64,000 nucleotides of DNA from Ruminococcus flavefaciens ND2009 (GTDB lineage: Bacteria; Bacillota; Clostridia; Oscillospirales; Ruminococcaceae), in NCBI RefSeq assembly GCF_000621785.1, contig NZ_JHXI01000018.1, positions 25,058 to 89,057 on the forward strand, read 5' to 3'. Made by a program: the position numbers and the translations under genes. The notes beneath the pieces are model-generated. The model was not told where the DNA came from, did not search any database, and was given only the letters and a program-made list of their open reading frames with translations. Positions 34,984 through 45,238 of the stretch are shown one piece after another (the first letter of the stretch is position 1; each line of letters begins with the position of its first letter).

Positions 34984-36513
34984 ATGACTACTAAAAACGA
35001 TATAGAAAAGGTACTCTGGAGCGCCTGCGACAGCTTCAGAAACAAGATAGACAGCTCCCGTTACAAGGACTACATACTCGCCATGCTCTTCGTCAAGTAT
35101 CTGAATGACGTTTACAACGAGACAAAAGCTAAGTATATCGAGGAATACAAGGGCGACGAAAGACGTGTTGAACGTGCTATGCGTAATGAGCGTTTCACAC
35201 TGACCGAGACTTCTACTTTCGATTATCTCTACGACAACCGCACCGATAACGAGATCGGTCAGAAGATAAATGTTGCCCTTGCCGAGATCGAAAATAACAA
35301 CAGCGAGAAACTCCGCAACGTGTTCCGTGCTATCGACTTCAACTCCACTGTTGACTTCGGCGAGACTAAGGACAAGAACGCTATCCTCCGTAATCTGCTT
35401 GAGGATTTCCATGAGCTTGACCTCCGTCCTACGCAATTGGACAGCGCAGATATTATCGGTGACGCTTATGAGTACATGATAGCTAACTTTGCTTCCGATG
35501 CAGGCAAAAAGGGCGGAGAATTCTTTACCCCAAGTCAGGTCTCAAAGCTCGTTGCTGAGCTTGTTTCGCCGCAGGAAAATGAGAGAATTTACGATCCTAC
35601 CTGCGGAAGCGGCGGTTTGCTCCTTAAAGCGTACAATAAAGTGCAGTCCCACAAAGCAGCCGTTTACGGTCAGGAAGTCAATAACCAGACATGGGCGCTG
35701 TGTAAGATGAATATGTTCCTCCACGGTGTTGATGATGCTGTTATCTGGCAGGGCGATACCCTTGCAAATCCTCAGAATATCAAGGAAGACAAGCTGATGA
35801 AGTTTCAGTGCGTTGTGGCAAATCCGCCTTTCTCCCTTGATAAATGGGACAGCGGTTTCCTCTCGGGACTCAGCGGCGAGGACAAGAAAAAAGAGAAGAT
35901 GAACGCTTCACTTGATCCCTTCGGACGCTTTGCATGGGGAGTTCCTCCGACTTCAAAGGGCGACTATGCCTTTGTTCTGCATATGCTCCACAGCCTTGAC
36001 GAAAACGGCGGACGCATGGCGGTTGTTCTTCCTCATGGTGTACTTTTCAGAGGTGCAAGCGAGGGCAAAATTCGTCAGCAGATAATCGACTTCAACCTGC
36101 TTGACGCTGTTATCGGTCTGCCTGCAAACCTGTTCTACGGTACGGGTATTCCTGCCTGCGTTCTTGTTTTCAAGAAGAACCGCAGTAAATCTGATGTGCT
36201 GTTCATTGATGCAAGCGGTGACGGTAATTTTGAAAAAGGCAAGAACCAGAACATTCTCCGTGACAGCGATATAGAGCGTATCATTGATACTTACCGCAAG
36301 CGTGAAGCCGTGGACAAGTACAGCTATGTTGCCGAAAAGAGCGAGATCATCGAGAACGACTACAACCTCAATATTCCCCGTTATGTCGATACTTTCGAGG
36401 AGGAAGCCCCCATTGATATTGATGTTGTCAAGGCTGACATTGCCGCAACAGAAAAGGAAATCGCTGAGGTGCAGGCGAAGATGGACGAGTTTTTGAAGGA
36501 GTTGGGATTATGA
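34984..36513 (+). CDS. hsdM: type I restriction-modification DNA methyltransferase subunit M
   Basis: HsdM methylates adenine in the recognition site. The 509-residue protein has the HsdM N-terminal helical domain, the AdoMet-binding motif DPTCGSGGLLLKA (about residue 205), and the catalytic motif IV NPPF in VVANPPFSLDKW (about residue 280). It ends with a coiled coil that binds HsdS. Its stop overlaps the start of the DUF4145 gene (ATGA), so the locus is translated as an operon. Confidence 0.96.
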   Translation: MTTKNDIEKVLWSACDSFRNKIDSSRYKDYILAMLFVKYLNDVYNETKAKYIEEYKGDERRVERAMRNERFTLTETSTFDYLYDNRTDNEIGQKINVALAEIENNNSEKLRNVFRAIDFNSTVDFGETKDKNAILRNLLEDFHELDLRPTQLDSADIIGDAYEYMIANFASDAGKKGGEFFTPSQVSKLVAELVSPQENERIYDPTCGSGGLLLKAYNKVQSHKAAVYGQEVNNQTWALCKMNMFLHGVDDAVIWQGDTLANPQNIKEDKLMKFQCVVANPPFSLDKWDSGFLSGLSGEDKKKEKMNASLDPFGRFAWGVPPTSKGDYAFVLHMLHSLDENGGRMAVVLPHGVLFRGASEGKIRQQIIDFNLLDAVIGLPANLFYGTGIPACVLVFKKNRSKSDVLFIDASGDGNFEKGKNQNILRDSDIERIIDTYRKREAVDKYSYVAEKSEIIENDYNLNIPRYVDTFEEEAPIDIDVVKADIAATEKEIAEVQAKMDEFLKELGL

Positions 36514-37106
36514 AGAAAATATATAAGGCATATGGTGAATTGGATTATATAAAGGAAGTAGAATTGCCAAGTCATTCTATAGAATGTGCATACTGTGGAA
36601 ATACAATTGCTCCTAATACAGGTTTTTACATAAAAAGTCAATATGAAGATATTTTTGTGTATAAATGCCCCTTATGTACAAATCCAATAATATATAACAG
36701 TTATACTGATGAATCATTTCCCGGATCTATGTATGGTCGTGATATAAAAGGACTTCCTGAAAATATTCAGACGCTCTATGATGAATGCAGAACTAACTAT
36801 TCTAACAAGTGTTATACATCATCTCAGATGATTGCAAGAACACTTCTTATGCATATTGCTGTTGAGCAAGGCGCAAAAGAAGGAGAAACATTTGCAAAGT
36901 ATATTGATTATCTTGAGAACAATGGGTTTATACCGCCTAACGGTAAAAAATGGGTAGACTTCATTCGCAAATCAGGAAATGTTGCCAATCATCAGATAGT
37001 TATTAAAGAAAAGGAAGAAACAGAAAAGGTTATTACCTTTCTGTCATCGTTGCTGTTGTTTATTTATGAGCTGCCTAATGAAATGAGCGAAGGTGATAAA
37101 ACATGA
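36510..37106 (+). CDS. zinc-ribbon DUF4145 protein in the type I locus
   Basis: The 198-residue protein has an N-terminal zinc-ribbon (CAYCGN..CPLCTN) and a helical DUF4145-type domain (SSQMIARTLLMHIAVEQGAK, WVDFIRKSGNVANHQ). DUF4145 proteins recur beside restriction systems; their activity is not established. The gene overlaps hsdM and hsdS by 4 nt each and is clearly more AT-rich than hsdM. Confidence 0.8.
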   Translation: MKKIYKAYGELDYIKEVELPSHSIECAYCGNTIAPNTGFYIKSQYEDIFVYKCPLCTNPIIYNSYTDESFPGSMYGRDIKGLPENIQTLYDECRTNYSNKCYTSSQMIARTLLMHIAVEQGAKEGETFAKYIDYLENNGFIPPNGKKWVDFIRKSGNVANHQIVIKEKEETEKVITFLSSLLLFIYELPNEMSEGDKT

Positions 37107-38416
37107 CCTCAGAAACAAAAGAACGCATAGCCGACATAAATAAAGGTATCATCCCCGAAGGCTACAAGAAAACAAAAGTCGGTATTGTGCCTGTGGAGTG
37201 GGAAGTTGAGCAAATAGGCAAATATTTAGTTGAATATAAAGAAAAAAGCACAGAAAACAATCAATATCCTGTCTTAACATCTTCAAGAAAAGGTTTAATG
37301 CTACAAACAGATTATTTTAAAGATAGACAAGTAACAACAGAGAATAATACAGGCTACAATATTATTCCTTACGGATATTTAACGTTTAGAAGTCGAACAG
37401 ATGACGGAAGATTTGTGTTTAACAAGAATACGATTATAGATAAAGGAATAATCAGTTACTTTTATCCTGTCTTTTCTTTTAAAAAGAAAGTTAATACAAC
37501 ATTTATGTTGGAATTGCTCAATTTTTCTATATATCATCGTTTTATGCCTTTTGTGGAAGGAACGGCTCAGCAAGTTTTATCACTGAAAAAACTTGGAAAT
37601 CTAATCTACGCAATTCCCCCATTCCCCGAACAGCAAAAGATAGCCGAGATACTCTCCACGCAGGACAAGCTGATAGAATTGCAGGAAAAGAAGATAGAGC
37701 AGTTGAAAGAACTGAAAAAAGCCTATCTGCAAAAGATGTTTCCGCAAAAAGGCAGTAAATACCCCGAACTCAGATTTAAAGGATTTACTGATCCTTGGGA
37801 ACAGTATAAGTTTTCTGAAGTGTTCACAATACTGCAAAATAATACTCTATCGAGAGCTGAATTAAGCGATTCAGGCTGCGGATATACAGTCCATTATGGC
37901 GATGTTCTTATTAAGTACGGAGAGACTCTTAACGCTACATCAGAACAATTACCTTGTATATCCTCGGAGAGCGTACTATCCAAATTCAAGGCTTCATTTT
38001 TGCAGGACGGAGATATTATAATCGCTGATACTGCCGAGGACGAAACTGTTGGAAAATGTACGGAAATATGCGAGATTCAGGGCAAATCTATTGTCTCAGG
38101 GCTACATACAATTCCTTGCAGACCTCAATGCAAGTTTGCCTCTGGATACCTCGGATACTACATGAACTCAGGGGCATATCACGATCAACTACTTCCGTTA
38201 ATGCAAGGAACAAAAGTGACTTCAGTATCTAAATCAGCATTACAAGGGACCTCATTGAAAGCTCCAGATTCTACTGATGAGCAAGAGAGAATTTCGAGAT
38301 GCTTTAGTGCTTTGGATAATCTTATTACCCTTCATCAGCGTAAGTCAGAACAGGAAAAACAAAAGAAAAAAGCCCTTATGCAATTATTGCTTACAGGAAA
38401 GGTTAGGTGTATATGA
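37103..38416 (+). CDS. hsdS: type I specificity subunit S (two recognition domains)
   Basis: HsdS sets the DNA target for HsdM and HsdR. The 437-residue protein has TRD1 (about 25-170), a central conserved helix (PPFPEQQKIAEILSTQDKLI), TRD2 (about 225-395) and a C-terminal conserved helix (EQERISRCFSALDNLITLHQ). TRD1 is AT-rich relative to the conserved helices, as expected if recognition domains are exchanged. The start codon overlaps the DUF4145 stop (ATGA). Confidence 0.94.
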   Translation: MTSETKERIADINKGIIPEGYKKTKVGIVPVEWEVEQIGKYLVEYKEKSTENNQYPVLTSSRKGLMLQTDYFKDRQVTTENNTGYNIIPYGYLTFRSRTDDGRFVFNKNTIIDKGIISYFYPVFSFKKKVNTTFMLELLNFSIYHRFMPFVEGTAQQVLSLKKLGNLIYAIPPFPEQQKIAEILSTQDKLIELQEKKIEQLKELKKAYLQKMFPQKGSKYPELRFKGFTDPWEQYKFSEVFTILQNNTLSRAELSDSGCGYTVHYGDVLIKYGETLNATSEQLPCISSESVLSKFKASFLQDGDIIIADTAEDETVGKCTEICEIQGKSIVSGLHTIPCRPQCKFASGYLGYYMNSGAYHDQLLPLMQGTKVTSVSKSALQGTSLKAPDSTDEQERISRCFSALDNLITLHQRKSEQEKQKKKALMQLLLTGKVRCI

Positions 38417-39537
38417 GCGACGAAAACAATAATACTATTATTACAGAATCTGATAAAGAAACATCAAAGCCTAAAGAAAATGGATACTCTATATATGAAT
38501 ACCTAAAAAAGAATACTTCCATTTTGATAGCTGTTGTTTCAGCATTAATTGCAGTTGTTACCATGATTTTGAAATTTGGCTCTTACCTTTATCATATTGC
38601 ATATTTGAACTATTGGAATATTGATCCTAAACTTGTTTCTACACCGGAAACATATTGGTTGCAAGACATAGCACTTTCTTTTGCTTTATTAGTAACAGGT
38701 ATTATTTATATGAGCTTAATGAATGAAACAATGAGTACATTTAGAAAGCATATGATTTATATAAAAACCGCGAAAAAAATATTAAGTAATAATGATTTTA
38801 GATTCAATAAATCTAAAAAAACAACAAAGGGAAAAAAGCCAATCACCAAAAAGCACAAAGATTTAATGGATAATCTTGATATCAAATTAAATAAGAATGA
38901 ATACGAAGAATTAAAGAAATGGTGCAAGCAAGCAAATATTAATGCCTGGAGACAAGTTATCGGTTACTTTGTATTATTGGAAATAATATGGGGAGTAGTT
39001 ATTTACATTGCATATTTACAGCAAGGGAATATACATAGTAAATCGTTAATACTATTTTTAGCAGCAATTTTTATTTCAGGATTATTCATTGCAATTACTG
39101 GTTACTTTTTTTCAAGCATAAACAAAGAAAAAATCAAAAAAGAATGTATAGAAGAATTGGAAAAAGCTGATGAAAGTAATTATGAATTACCAATGTTTCC
39201 AATTAGAAAATTGGATAAACTTGGTATAAGATACTTCCTATCGAATAGATATATTGTTCGAGGGTTCGCAATGATGATTATTATTTTTATTGGTTTCTTT
39301 ATTATGGAATATAATCAAGGCAGACAAGATGCTGAAAATCTAAAAAATCGCATTTCAATTACAAAAATTAATAATAACAATTATTCTGTTATAATACATG
39401 ATACCGACAGTTTCATAGCTGAAAGAATCGAAATAAACGACAAAGATGCTATTGTTTATGTAAATGAGCAAATAATAGTACCTAAAGACAATATTGAAAT
39501 AACTGTCAGATCTTTTGATAGTATTTCAAGAGCATAA
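38413..39537 (+). CDS. multi-pass membrane protein of unknown function in the type I locus
   Basis: The 374-residue protein has about five predicted membrane helices (near residues 35-58, 84-104, 180-200, 210-235 and 287-306), a Lys-rich cytoplasmic loop, and a soluble C-terminal tail of about 70 residues. The start is ATG at 38413, overlapping the hsdS stop (ATGA). DNA is very AT-rich, like the dCTP deaminase-like gene. No family recognised. Membrane proteins within restriction operons may be additional defence effectors; this is inference. Confidence 0.65.
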   Translation: MSDENNNTIITESDKETSKPKENGYSIYEYLKKNTSILIAVVSALIAVVTMILKFGSYLYHIAYLNYWNIDPKLVSTPETYWLQDIALSFALLVTGIIYMSLMNETMSTFRKHMIYIKTAKKILSNNDFRFNKSKKTTKGKKPITKKHKDLMDNLDIKLNKNEYEELKKWCKQANINAWRQVIGYFVLLEIIWGVVIYIAYLQQGNIHSKSLILFLAAIFISGLFIAITGYFFSSINKEKIKKECIEELEKADESNYELPMFPIRKLDKLGIRYFLSNRYIVRGFAMMIIIFIGFFIMEYNQGRQDAENLKNRISITKINNNNYSVIIHDTDSFIAERIEINDKDAIVYVNEQIIVPKDNIEITVRSFDSISRA

Positions 39538-39557
39538 ATCTAAAAGGTGGTGATTTA

Positions 39558-42500
39558 ATGGAAAAAGACGCATACCTCGAAGATAACATAAGCAAATACC
39601 CTGCCATTGAATTACTGAAAAAGCTCGGCTATACCTATCTCTCTCCCGAGGAGTGCGAAGCTCAGCGTGATGGGCTTTATAATGTTATCCTCAAAGATGT
39701 TCTGCGTTCACAGCTCAGCCGTCTGAATAGCTATACTTTCGGTGATACTGAATATAAGTTTTCAGCCGAAAATATCGAGCGAGCAGTTGACGAGATAGAT
39801 GAACCTCTTGCTGACAACCTTGTTGTGTCAAGTGAGAAGGTCTACAACGATATTATGCTTGGTCGCAGCTATCCCGAAACTCTCCCCGATGGCAGAGCCA
39901 TTAACTTTAATCTGAAATACATAGATTGGGACAATATTTCCAATAACGTCTTTCATGTTACTGAGGAGTTCACGGTTCACAGCGCAGACCGCCAGCATGA
40001 CACACGCCCCGATATTGTTCTTTTCGTTAATGGAATCCCTTTTGCCGTTATAGAGTGCAAAGCACCGACAATCTCCGTAGAACAGGCGGTTGAGCAGACT
40101 ATCCGCAATCAGAAACAGGAATACACTCCGCAGCTTTTCAAGTTTGCTCAGATAGTCGCCGCAACAAATAAAAACTTCTTCAAATATGCGACCACAGGAA
40201 CTGCGAAGAAGTTCTGGAACGTATGGCGTGAAGAAGATACCGAGTGGCTTGACGAACTGCTTTCACAGCATATCACTGACCGCAGTATCACTCAACAGGA
40301 CAGGGATATCGTGTCGCTCTTTGACAGGCATAGACTTATGGAGCTTACAAAGTATTTCATTGTCTTTGATGCGAACATAAAGAAAATATGCCGACACCAG
40401 CAGTTTTTTGCTATCCGAAAAATAATAAAGACTATCAACACCGATGATGAGAACGGCAATCGTCAGAGTGGTGTTATATGGCACACTCAGGGAAGCGGAA
40501 AGTCCCTTACAATGGTAATGCTTGCAAAATATATCCTCATGGAACTTACAAGCTGTCACCCGAAAGTTATCATAGTTACCGACCGTAAAGACCTTGATAA
40601 CCAGATTGCCAAGACATTTGCACACACCAGACTTTCACCGGCAAAAGCCACATCCGGAAAGCATCTTGTCGAGCTGATACAGAGCGATAAAGCTGATGTT
40701 GTAACAACGATAATCAATAAATTCAATACTGCTGAAAATCAGAAAGTTAAGATAAATGACCGCAATATATTTGTGCTTGTAGATGAAAGTCACCGCAGTA
40801 ACTATGGAACACTTGCGACTAAAATGCGAATAGTTTTCCCTTGTGGATGCTACATAGGCTTTACAGGTACTCCGCTGATGAAAAAGGAGAAATCCACTGT
40901 CGGACGGTTCGGCGGCGGTGACTATATTCACAAGTATACTATCAAGGATGCAGTTGATGATAAAGCGATAGTTCCGCTTATTTATGAGGGACGTTTTGTG
41001 GATCAGAAAGTTGATGAAGATAATATAGACCTGTGGTTTGAGAAAACTACTCGCCGTCTTAACGAGCGTGAGCGTGAGGATCTGAAGCAGAAATGGAGCA
41101 GCATCAAGCGCCTGACTTCTACCGATGCGAGAATTCGCAGGATAGCTCTTGACATTGAAGAGCACTTTACAGACAGCGTAAAGAATACAGGTATGAAAGC
41201 AATGCTTGCAACCAATTTCAAGCGTGACGCTGTACGTTATCTTGAAGTATTTGAGCAGCTTGGAAGTCTTAACTGCGCTGTTGTTATATCAGCTCCCGAT
41301 ATGCGTGAGGGTGAAGACGATATACTGTCCGAGACAGATAACAAAGTCATAGCGTTCTGGAACAAGATGATGAAACAGTATGGCGATGCAGATACATACG
41401 AAGAAACTATCAAGAATAAATTCTGTGACGGCGACATCGATATCCTCATAGTATGCAGTAAGCTGCTTACGGGTTTTGATGCACCGGTGTGTCAGGTTTT
41501 ATACATTGATAAAGAACTGAAAGAACACGGCTTGCTTCAGGCTATTGCCCGTACAAACAGACTGTATGACGGCAAGGATTATGGTCTCATTGTTGACTAT
41601 CGAGGACTTATTCAGAAACTCGATACTGCTATGAATATGTACAGCGGCGCAGGTCTTGAAAACTATGAAGGCACTGATCTTTCAGGAGCTATCGTTGACG
41701 TTATGACAGTTGTAGGAGAACTTCGTGAAGCATATTCTCAGCTCTGTGAACTCTTCATAAGCATCAGAAACAAAAATGATGTAAATGAATATGAGGATAA
41801 GCTGGAAGATGAAGATTTACGAAATGACTTCTACAATCTTCTCTGTAAATTCGGAAAAGCTCTTGCTATTGTAGTCAATTCCGAGAAGGCTTACGAAGCT
41901 GTACCACGTGATGAGATAAATAAGTACAAATCTGAATTCATCATGTTCTCTAAGATCAGAAAGTCTGTAAAACTCCGCTATGCTGATGCTATCGATAATA
42001 AGGAATATGAGCCTATAATGCAGAATTTACTTGATCAGAACCTTTCTGTAACAGGCTTGAAAATCGTTACGGCTCCCGTTGATATTCTGGATTCAGACGG
42101 ACTTGAAAAGGAACTGAACGAACTTGGCTCTGCAAGATCAAAGGCAGATGCCATTCGTTCAAGAATGACTAAAAGCATATCCGAAAAATATGATGAAAAC
42201 CCTGCTTATTATGATAATTTCTCAAAGAAAATAAAAGAAGCTCTCGAACTGTACAAAAAGCAGGTAATAAGCGAAGCAGAGTATCTTGAAAAGATGACTA
42301 AGATCATGGAGGAATACCGCAGCGGAAAAACTGAACTCAAATATCCTGAAAGAATTAAAGACAATGTTCATGCTCAGGCGTTCTATGGAGTTGTTTCAGC
42401 GATACTTGATGAAGTAATACCACTTTCAGAAAACAGAGATATAGTAGCTGATCTGTCGGCGGATATAACAGACATAATAAAGGAATACAGCAAAGTAGAC

Positions 42501-42653
42501 TGGACCTCAAACATTGACATTCACAAGAAAATATCTCATGCACTAGACGATCTTCTATACGATTACAGCGACAATAATAACTGGGATCTTAGCTTTGAGA
42601 TTATGGATAAGATCATTGATAACGTTAAAACCATTGCACTCAGGAGGTTTTAA
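39558..42653 (+). CDS. hsdR: type I restriction endonuclease subunit R
   Basis: HsdR translocates and cleaves unmethylated DNA. The 1031-residue protein has an N-terminal PD-(D/E)xK nuclease (RPDIVLFVNGIPFAVIECKA, about 146-165), Walker A in HTQGSGKSLTMV (about 308), the DEAD-like box VDESHRS, FTGTPLM and a motif VI-like AIARTNRLYDGKDYG, then a helical C-terminus. The TAA overlaps the next ATG by one base (TAATG). Confidence 0.96.
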   Translation: MEKDAYLEDNISKYPAIELLKKLGYTYLSPEECEAQRDGLYNVILKDVLRSQLSRLNSYTFGDTEYKFSAENIERAVDEIDEPLADNLVVSSEKVYNDIMLGRSYPETLPDGRAINFNLKYIDWDNISNNVFHVTEEFTVHSADRQHDTRPDIVLFVNGIPFAVIECKAPTISVEQAVEQTIRNQKQEYTPQLFKFAQIVAATNKNFFKYATTGTAKKFWNVWREEDTEWLDELLSQHITDRSITQQDRDIVSLFDRHRLMELTKYFIVFDANIKKICRHQQFFAIRKIIKTINTDDENGNRQSGVIWHTQGSGKSLTMVMLAKYILMELTSCHPKVIIVTDRKDLDNQIAKTFAHTRLSPAKATSGKHLVELIQSDKADVVTTIINKFNTAENQKVKINDRNIFVLVDESHRSNYGTLATKMRIVFPCGCYIGFTGTPLMKKEKSTVGRFGGGDYIHKYTIKDAVDDKAIVPLIYEGRFVDQKVDEDNIDLWFEKTTRRLNEREREDLKQKWSSIKRLTSTDARIRRIALDIEEHFTDSVKNTGMKAMLATNFKRDAVRYLEVFEQLGSLNCAVVISAPDMREGEDDILSETDNKVIAFWNKMMKQYGDADTYEETIKNKFCDGDIDILIVCSKLLTGFDAPVCQVLYIDKELKEHGLLQAIARTNRLYDGKDYGLIVDYRGLIQKLDTAMNMYSGAGLENYEGTDLSGAIVDVMTVVGELREAYSQLCELFISIRNKNDVNEYEDKLEDEDLRNDFYNLLCKFGKALAIVVNSEKAYEAVPRDEINKYKSEFIMFSKIRKSVKLRYADAIDNKEYEPIMQNLLDQNLSVTGLKIVTAPVDILDSDGLEKELNELGSARSKADAIRSRMTKSISEKYDENPAYYDNFSKKIKEALELYKKQVISEAEYLEKMTKIMEEYRSGKTELKYPERIKDNVHAQAFYGVVSAILDEVIPLSENRDIVADLSADITDIIKEYSKVDWTSNIDIHKKISHALDDLLYDYSDNNNWDLSFEIMDKIIDNVKTIALRRF

Positions 42654-43381
42654 TGAAAATATTGTCAACAGAAACAAGAAAAGTAAAAACCGAGTGCGGA
42701 GATATTGAATACATTTTTGAGCGCAAGAATATCAAAAACATAAATCTCAGAATACGTCATAATGGAAGTATTTTTGTTTCAGTGCCTGAGAATGTTGCCG
42801 AGAGTATAGCAGATTCTTTTGTTATCAGCAAGTGCAGGTATATCAGAAATGCTGTTGATACTTTTGAAAGCAATGAGATACCTAAAACTGAAATGAAGTA
42901 TGTCAGCGGAGAAAATGTTACACTTCTCGGAAAGAATATGCGGATAAGCATTATCAAAGATGCAGAGGAATATGTAAATACCGACGGTATATATGTTTAC
43001 ATTCATGTAAAACGTCCCGACTATTATAACAGAAAAAAGAACCTTCTCAACAACTGGCTGAATGAACAGTGCGGTATCATCTTCAATGAAATAATGCACG
43101 AAGTTCATCAGAAATTCATTCCGTATGGAGTTGATTATCCGCAGTTGAAACTTCGCAATATGATGTCCCGTTGGGGCAGCTGTCTGCCGAATAAAGGTAT
43201 AATAACACTTAATAAACGATTGATCGAGGCTCCTAAGAACTGCATTGAATATGTGGTGTATCATGAGTTCTGTCATTTTATTCATCCTAATCATTCAAAG
43301 CAGTTCTACTCTCTTTTACAGGTAATGCTGCCTGATTGGAGAGAGAGTAAACGTTTTCTTGAGAACAGTATTGTTTTATGA
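42653..43381 (+). CDS. YgjP-like zinc metallopeptidase
   Basis: The 242-residue protein has the YgjP/DUF45 layout: an N-terminal beta region and, near the C-terminus, RWGSCLPNKGIITLNKRL then YVVYHEFCHFIHPNHSKQFY, with the HExxH-type HEFCH zinc site and the third His. Members are common next to type I restriction genes. It is translationally coupled to hsdR and ends the operon. The substrate is not known. Confidence 0.9.
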   Translation: MKILSTETRKVKTECGDIEYIFERKNIKNINLRIRHNGSIFVSVPENVAESIADSFVISKCRYIRNAVDTFESNEIPKTEMKYVSGENVTLLGKNMRISIIKDAEEYVNTDGIYVYIHVKRPDYYNRKKNLLNNWLNEQCGIIFNEIMHEVHQKFIPYGVDYPQLKLRNMMSRWGSCLPNKGIITLNKRLIEAPKNCIEYVVYHEFCHFIHPNHSKQFYSLLQVMLPDWRESKRFLENSIVL

Positions 43382-43399
43382 ATAAACCTCTAATACAAC

Positions 43400-43440
43400 A
43401 ATCCCGAAAGCAGTCAGCTAAAGACCGCTTTCGGGATCAT
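43400..43440. terminator. terminator between the hsd operon and the AAA ATPase gene
   Basis: ATCCCGAAAGC..GCTTTCGGGAT, an 11-bp stem between convergent genes, followed on the forward strand by CATTTCTTTT. Confidence 0.8.
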
Positions 43441-43445
43441 TTCTT

Positions 43446-44777
43446 TTATTTAGTTTGCAGGAACTCTTTAAGCAGGAATGCACAGAAATACGGAAATGAA
43501 TACACATTGTCCGAATAACCGACATTACCGTTGAACAGCTTAACACCGAATTTAATATCCGCGTATTTATCGGAGTTTATCAGCGTTTTAAGGGACTTCG
43601 CCCTGCCGTTCTCAGCCTTGACTTCAACAGGCACAAGCGAATCCTTAGTACGCATGAAGAAATCCTGTTCAAGCGTGGAGTCCTCACGACGATAGTAATA
43701 GAGGTCGCAGCCGCTTTTAACAAGAGCTTCTCCAACGATGTTTTCATAGAGAGCGCCTTTATATACACCAAGGTTTTTGTTTGCACGGAGGTCGTCCTGT
43801 GCTTCATCGTCCAGCATTGCCACTAGCAGACCGCTGTCTGCAAAATATAGCTTGAACTTATCCTCATCATAGTTACCCTTTAGTGGCAACTCAGGAAAGT
43901 TTAGACAGTAACAGGGATTGACGATGCCAGCATCAACGAGCCAGTCTATACAGCCACGGTAATCGCGGAAACGAGCTCCAGAGGCTACCTTTGAGATCTG
44001 AAACTTCTTGTTCTCCTTTGCAAGCTGCGGAGCGATCCGATTGAACACGTTAAGAATACGAGTCTGGTCAACGCCTTCTGCGTATTTACGAATATCCTCC
44101 TTGTAGTCCGCGAGAAGCTGTCTTTGCGTATCAAGGGAGCCTTCAAATGTGCCGTTTTCGATATACTGCGAAACCACCGCAGGCATACCGCCAAGCACAC
44201 AGAAGTCGAGGAATAGCGAGCGGCAAACCGAGAGCTCCAGCTCACTGAACGGCTTCTGCTCTATCATGTGGCTGAACAGTTTCTCACGGAATGAATCGTC
44301 ATAACCTTTCGCCCAGAGAAATTCCTCAAAATCAAGCGAACGCATAGTAAAGTCTTTCTTATAGCCGACGCTATTGCTCTCGATTTTTCGGTAATTGATA
44401 CCGAGCATGGAGCCGCTGCATATCACATCGAAACGGCCATCCTGCTTGAAGAATTTGAGACTTGTGGCAATATCGGGAAAGCTCTGTATTTCGTCAAAAA
44501 ATATAAGTGTTTTGCCGTCAATGAACTTCTTGGACGGATCAATGAGCGAGATGTTTTTTATAATATCGTCAGTTTTGTATCCGTCGGAAGTGATCATCGT
44601 GTATTTTGGTTCTTCAACAAAATTTATTTCAATAAAGCTGTCATAATTGTCAGCGGCAAAGTGCCTTATGGATTCCGTCTTGCCGACCTGACGTGAGCCT
44701 TTTACTATAAGTGGCTTTCTGTCCTGTTCGGATTTCCAATCAGTGAGAAACTTGTCTATTTTACGCGGCATATACAT
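43446..44777 (-). CDS. AAA_14/DUF4143 ATP-binding protein
   Basis: The 443-residue protein has Walker A VKGSRQVGKTESI, Walker B LIFFDEIQSFPDI and a C-terminal DUF4143 domain (YADIKFGVKLFNGN; nuclease-like core LEQDFFMRTKDSLVPVEVKA). This is a very widespread ATPase family of uncertain role, possibly DNA or stress related. The start is ATG at 44777 after AGGAGG; a second ATG two codons on is equally possible. Promoter TTGACT-17-TATCAT lies at 44803-44831. Confidence 0.88.
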   Translation of the reverse strand: MYMPRKIDKFLTDWKSEQDRKPLIVKGSRQVGKTESIRHFAADNYDSFIEINFVEEPKYTMITSDGYKTDDIIKNISLIDPSKKFIDGKTLIFFDEIQSFPDIATSLKFFKQDGRFDVICSGSMLGINYRKIESNSVGYKKDFTMRSLDFEEFLWAKGYDDSFREKLFSHMIEQKPFSELELSVCRSLFLDFCVLGGMPAVVSQYIENGTFEGSLDTQRQLLADYKEDIRKYAEGVDQTRILNVFNRIAPQLAKENKKFQISKVASGARFRDYRGCIDWLVDAGIVNPCYCLNFPELPLKGNYDEDKFKLYFADSGLLVAMLDDEAQDDLRANKNLGVYKGALYENIVGEALVKSGCDLYYYRREDSTLEQDFFMRTKDSLVPVEVKAENGRAKSLKTLINSDKYADIKFGVKLFNGNVGYSDNVYSFPYFCAFLLKEFLQTK

Positions 44778-44802
44778 ATACACTGCACCTCCTGTCCTCT
44801 CT

Positions 44803-44831
44803 ATGATACAATAAACAGAGCCAAAAGTCAA
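44803..44831 (-). promoter_or_regulatory. promoter of the AAA ATPase gene
   Basis: Reverse strand TTGACT (44826-44831), a 17-bp spacer and TATCAT (44803-44808). Confidence 0.6.
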
Positions 44832-44967
44832 GCGGTTTCACACATTTTTATAGCCATTAACAAACCTATTTGCACAAAATTATAGTGAATAATTGCCGTA
44901 TCGACACATATTTGTATTACAGTTGGTAGAGCAGTGCATGAACTATAACATACTTATTGGACTTATA

Positions 44968-45215
44968 CTATTTGACAACTGTTCTGACACTGAACATCTT
45001 ATGTGTCACCTTGATACCGACTTTAAATTTTGAAACATCAAAAGATTCGGATTCAGTTTTTGCAGAAACAGACGGCTTCTAAGGGTTATTGTCAGGAGTA
45101 GGTATGCCGTAGTGTGCGGTAACAAACTCCTGTTTGGGGACAGTTGTTATAACGGCAGCGGCAATAGTGTCTGTTGGAGATTCATTGTTCTCAGGAGCGT
45201 CCTTAGCCTATATAT
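44968..45215 (-). pseudogene. C-terminal remnant of a UvrD/PcrA-like helicase
   Basis: Reverse-strand translation with one in-frame stop gives AKDAPENNESPTDTIAAAV, then after the stop SAKTESESFDVSKFKVGIKV and THKMFSVRTVV. The last part resembles the FKVGDKVxHKxFGxGTVV ending of UvrD/PcrA helicases. There is no start and no helicase core, so it is a decayed fragment. The rest of 44832-45238 shows nothing else I can identify. Confidence 0.45.
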
Positions 45216-45238
45216 TATATCACAGATATATGCGGTTT

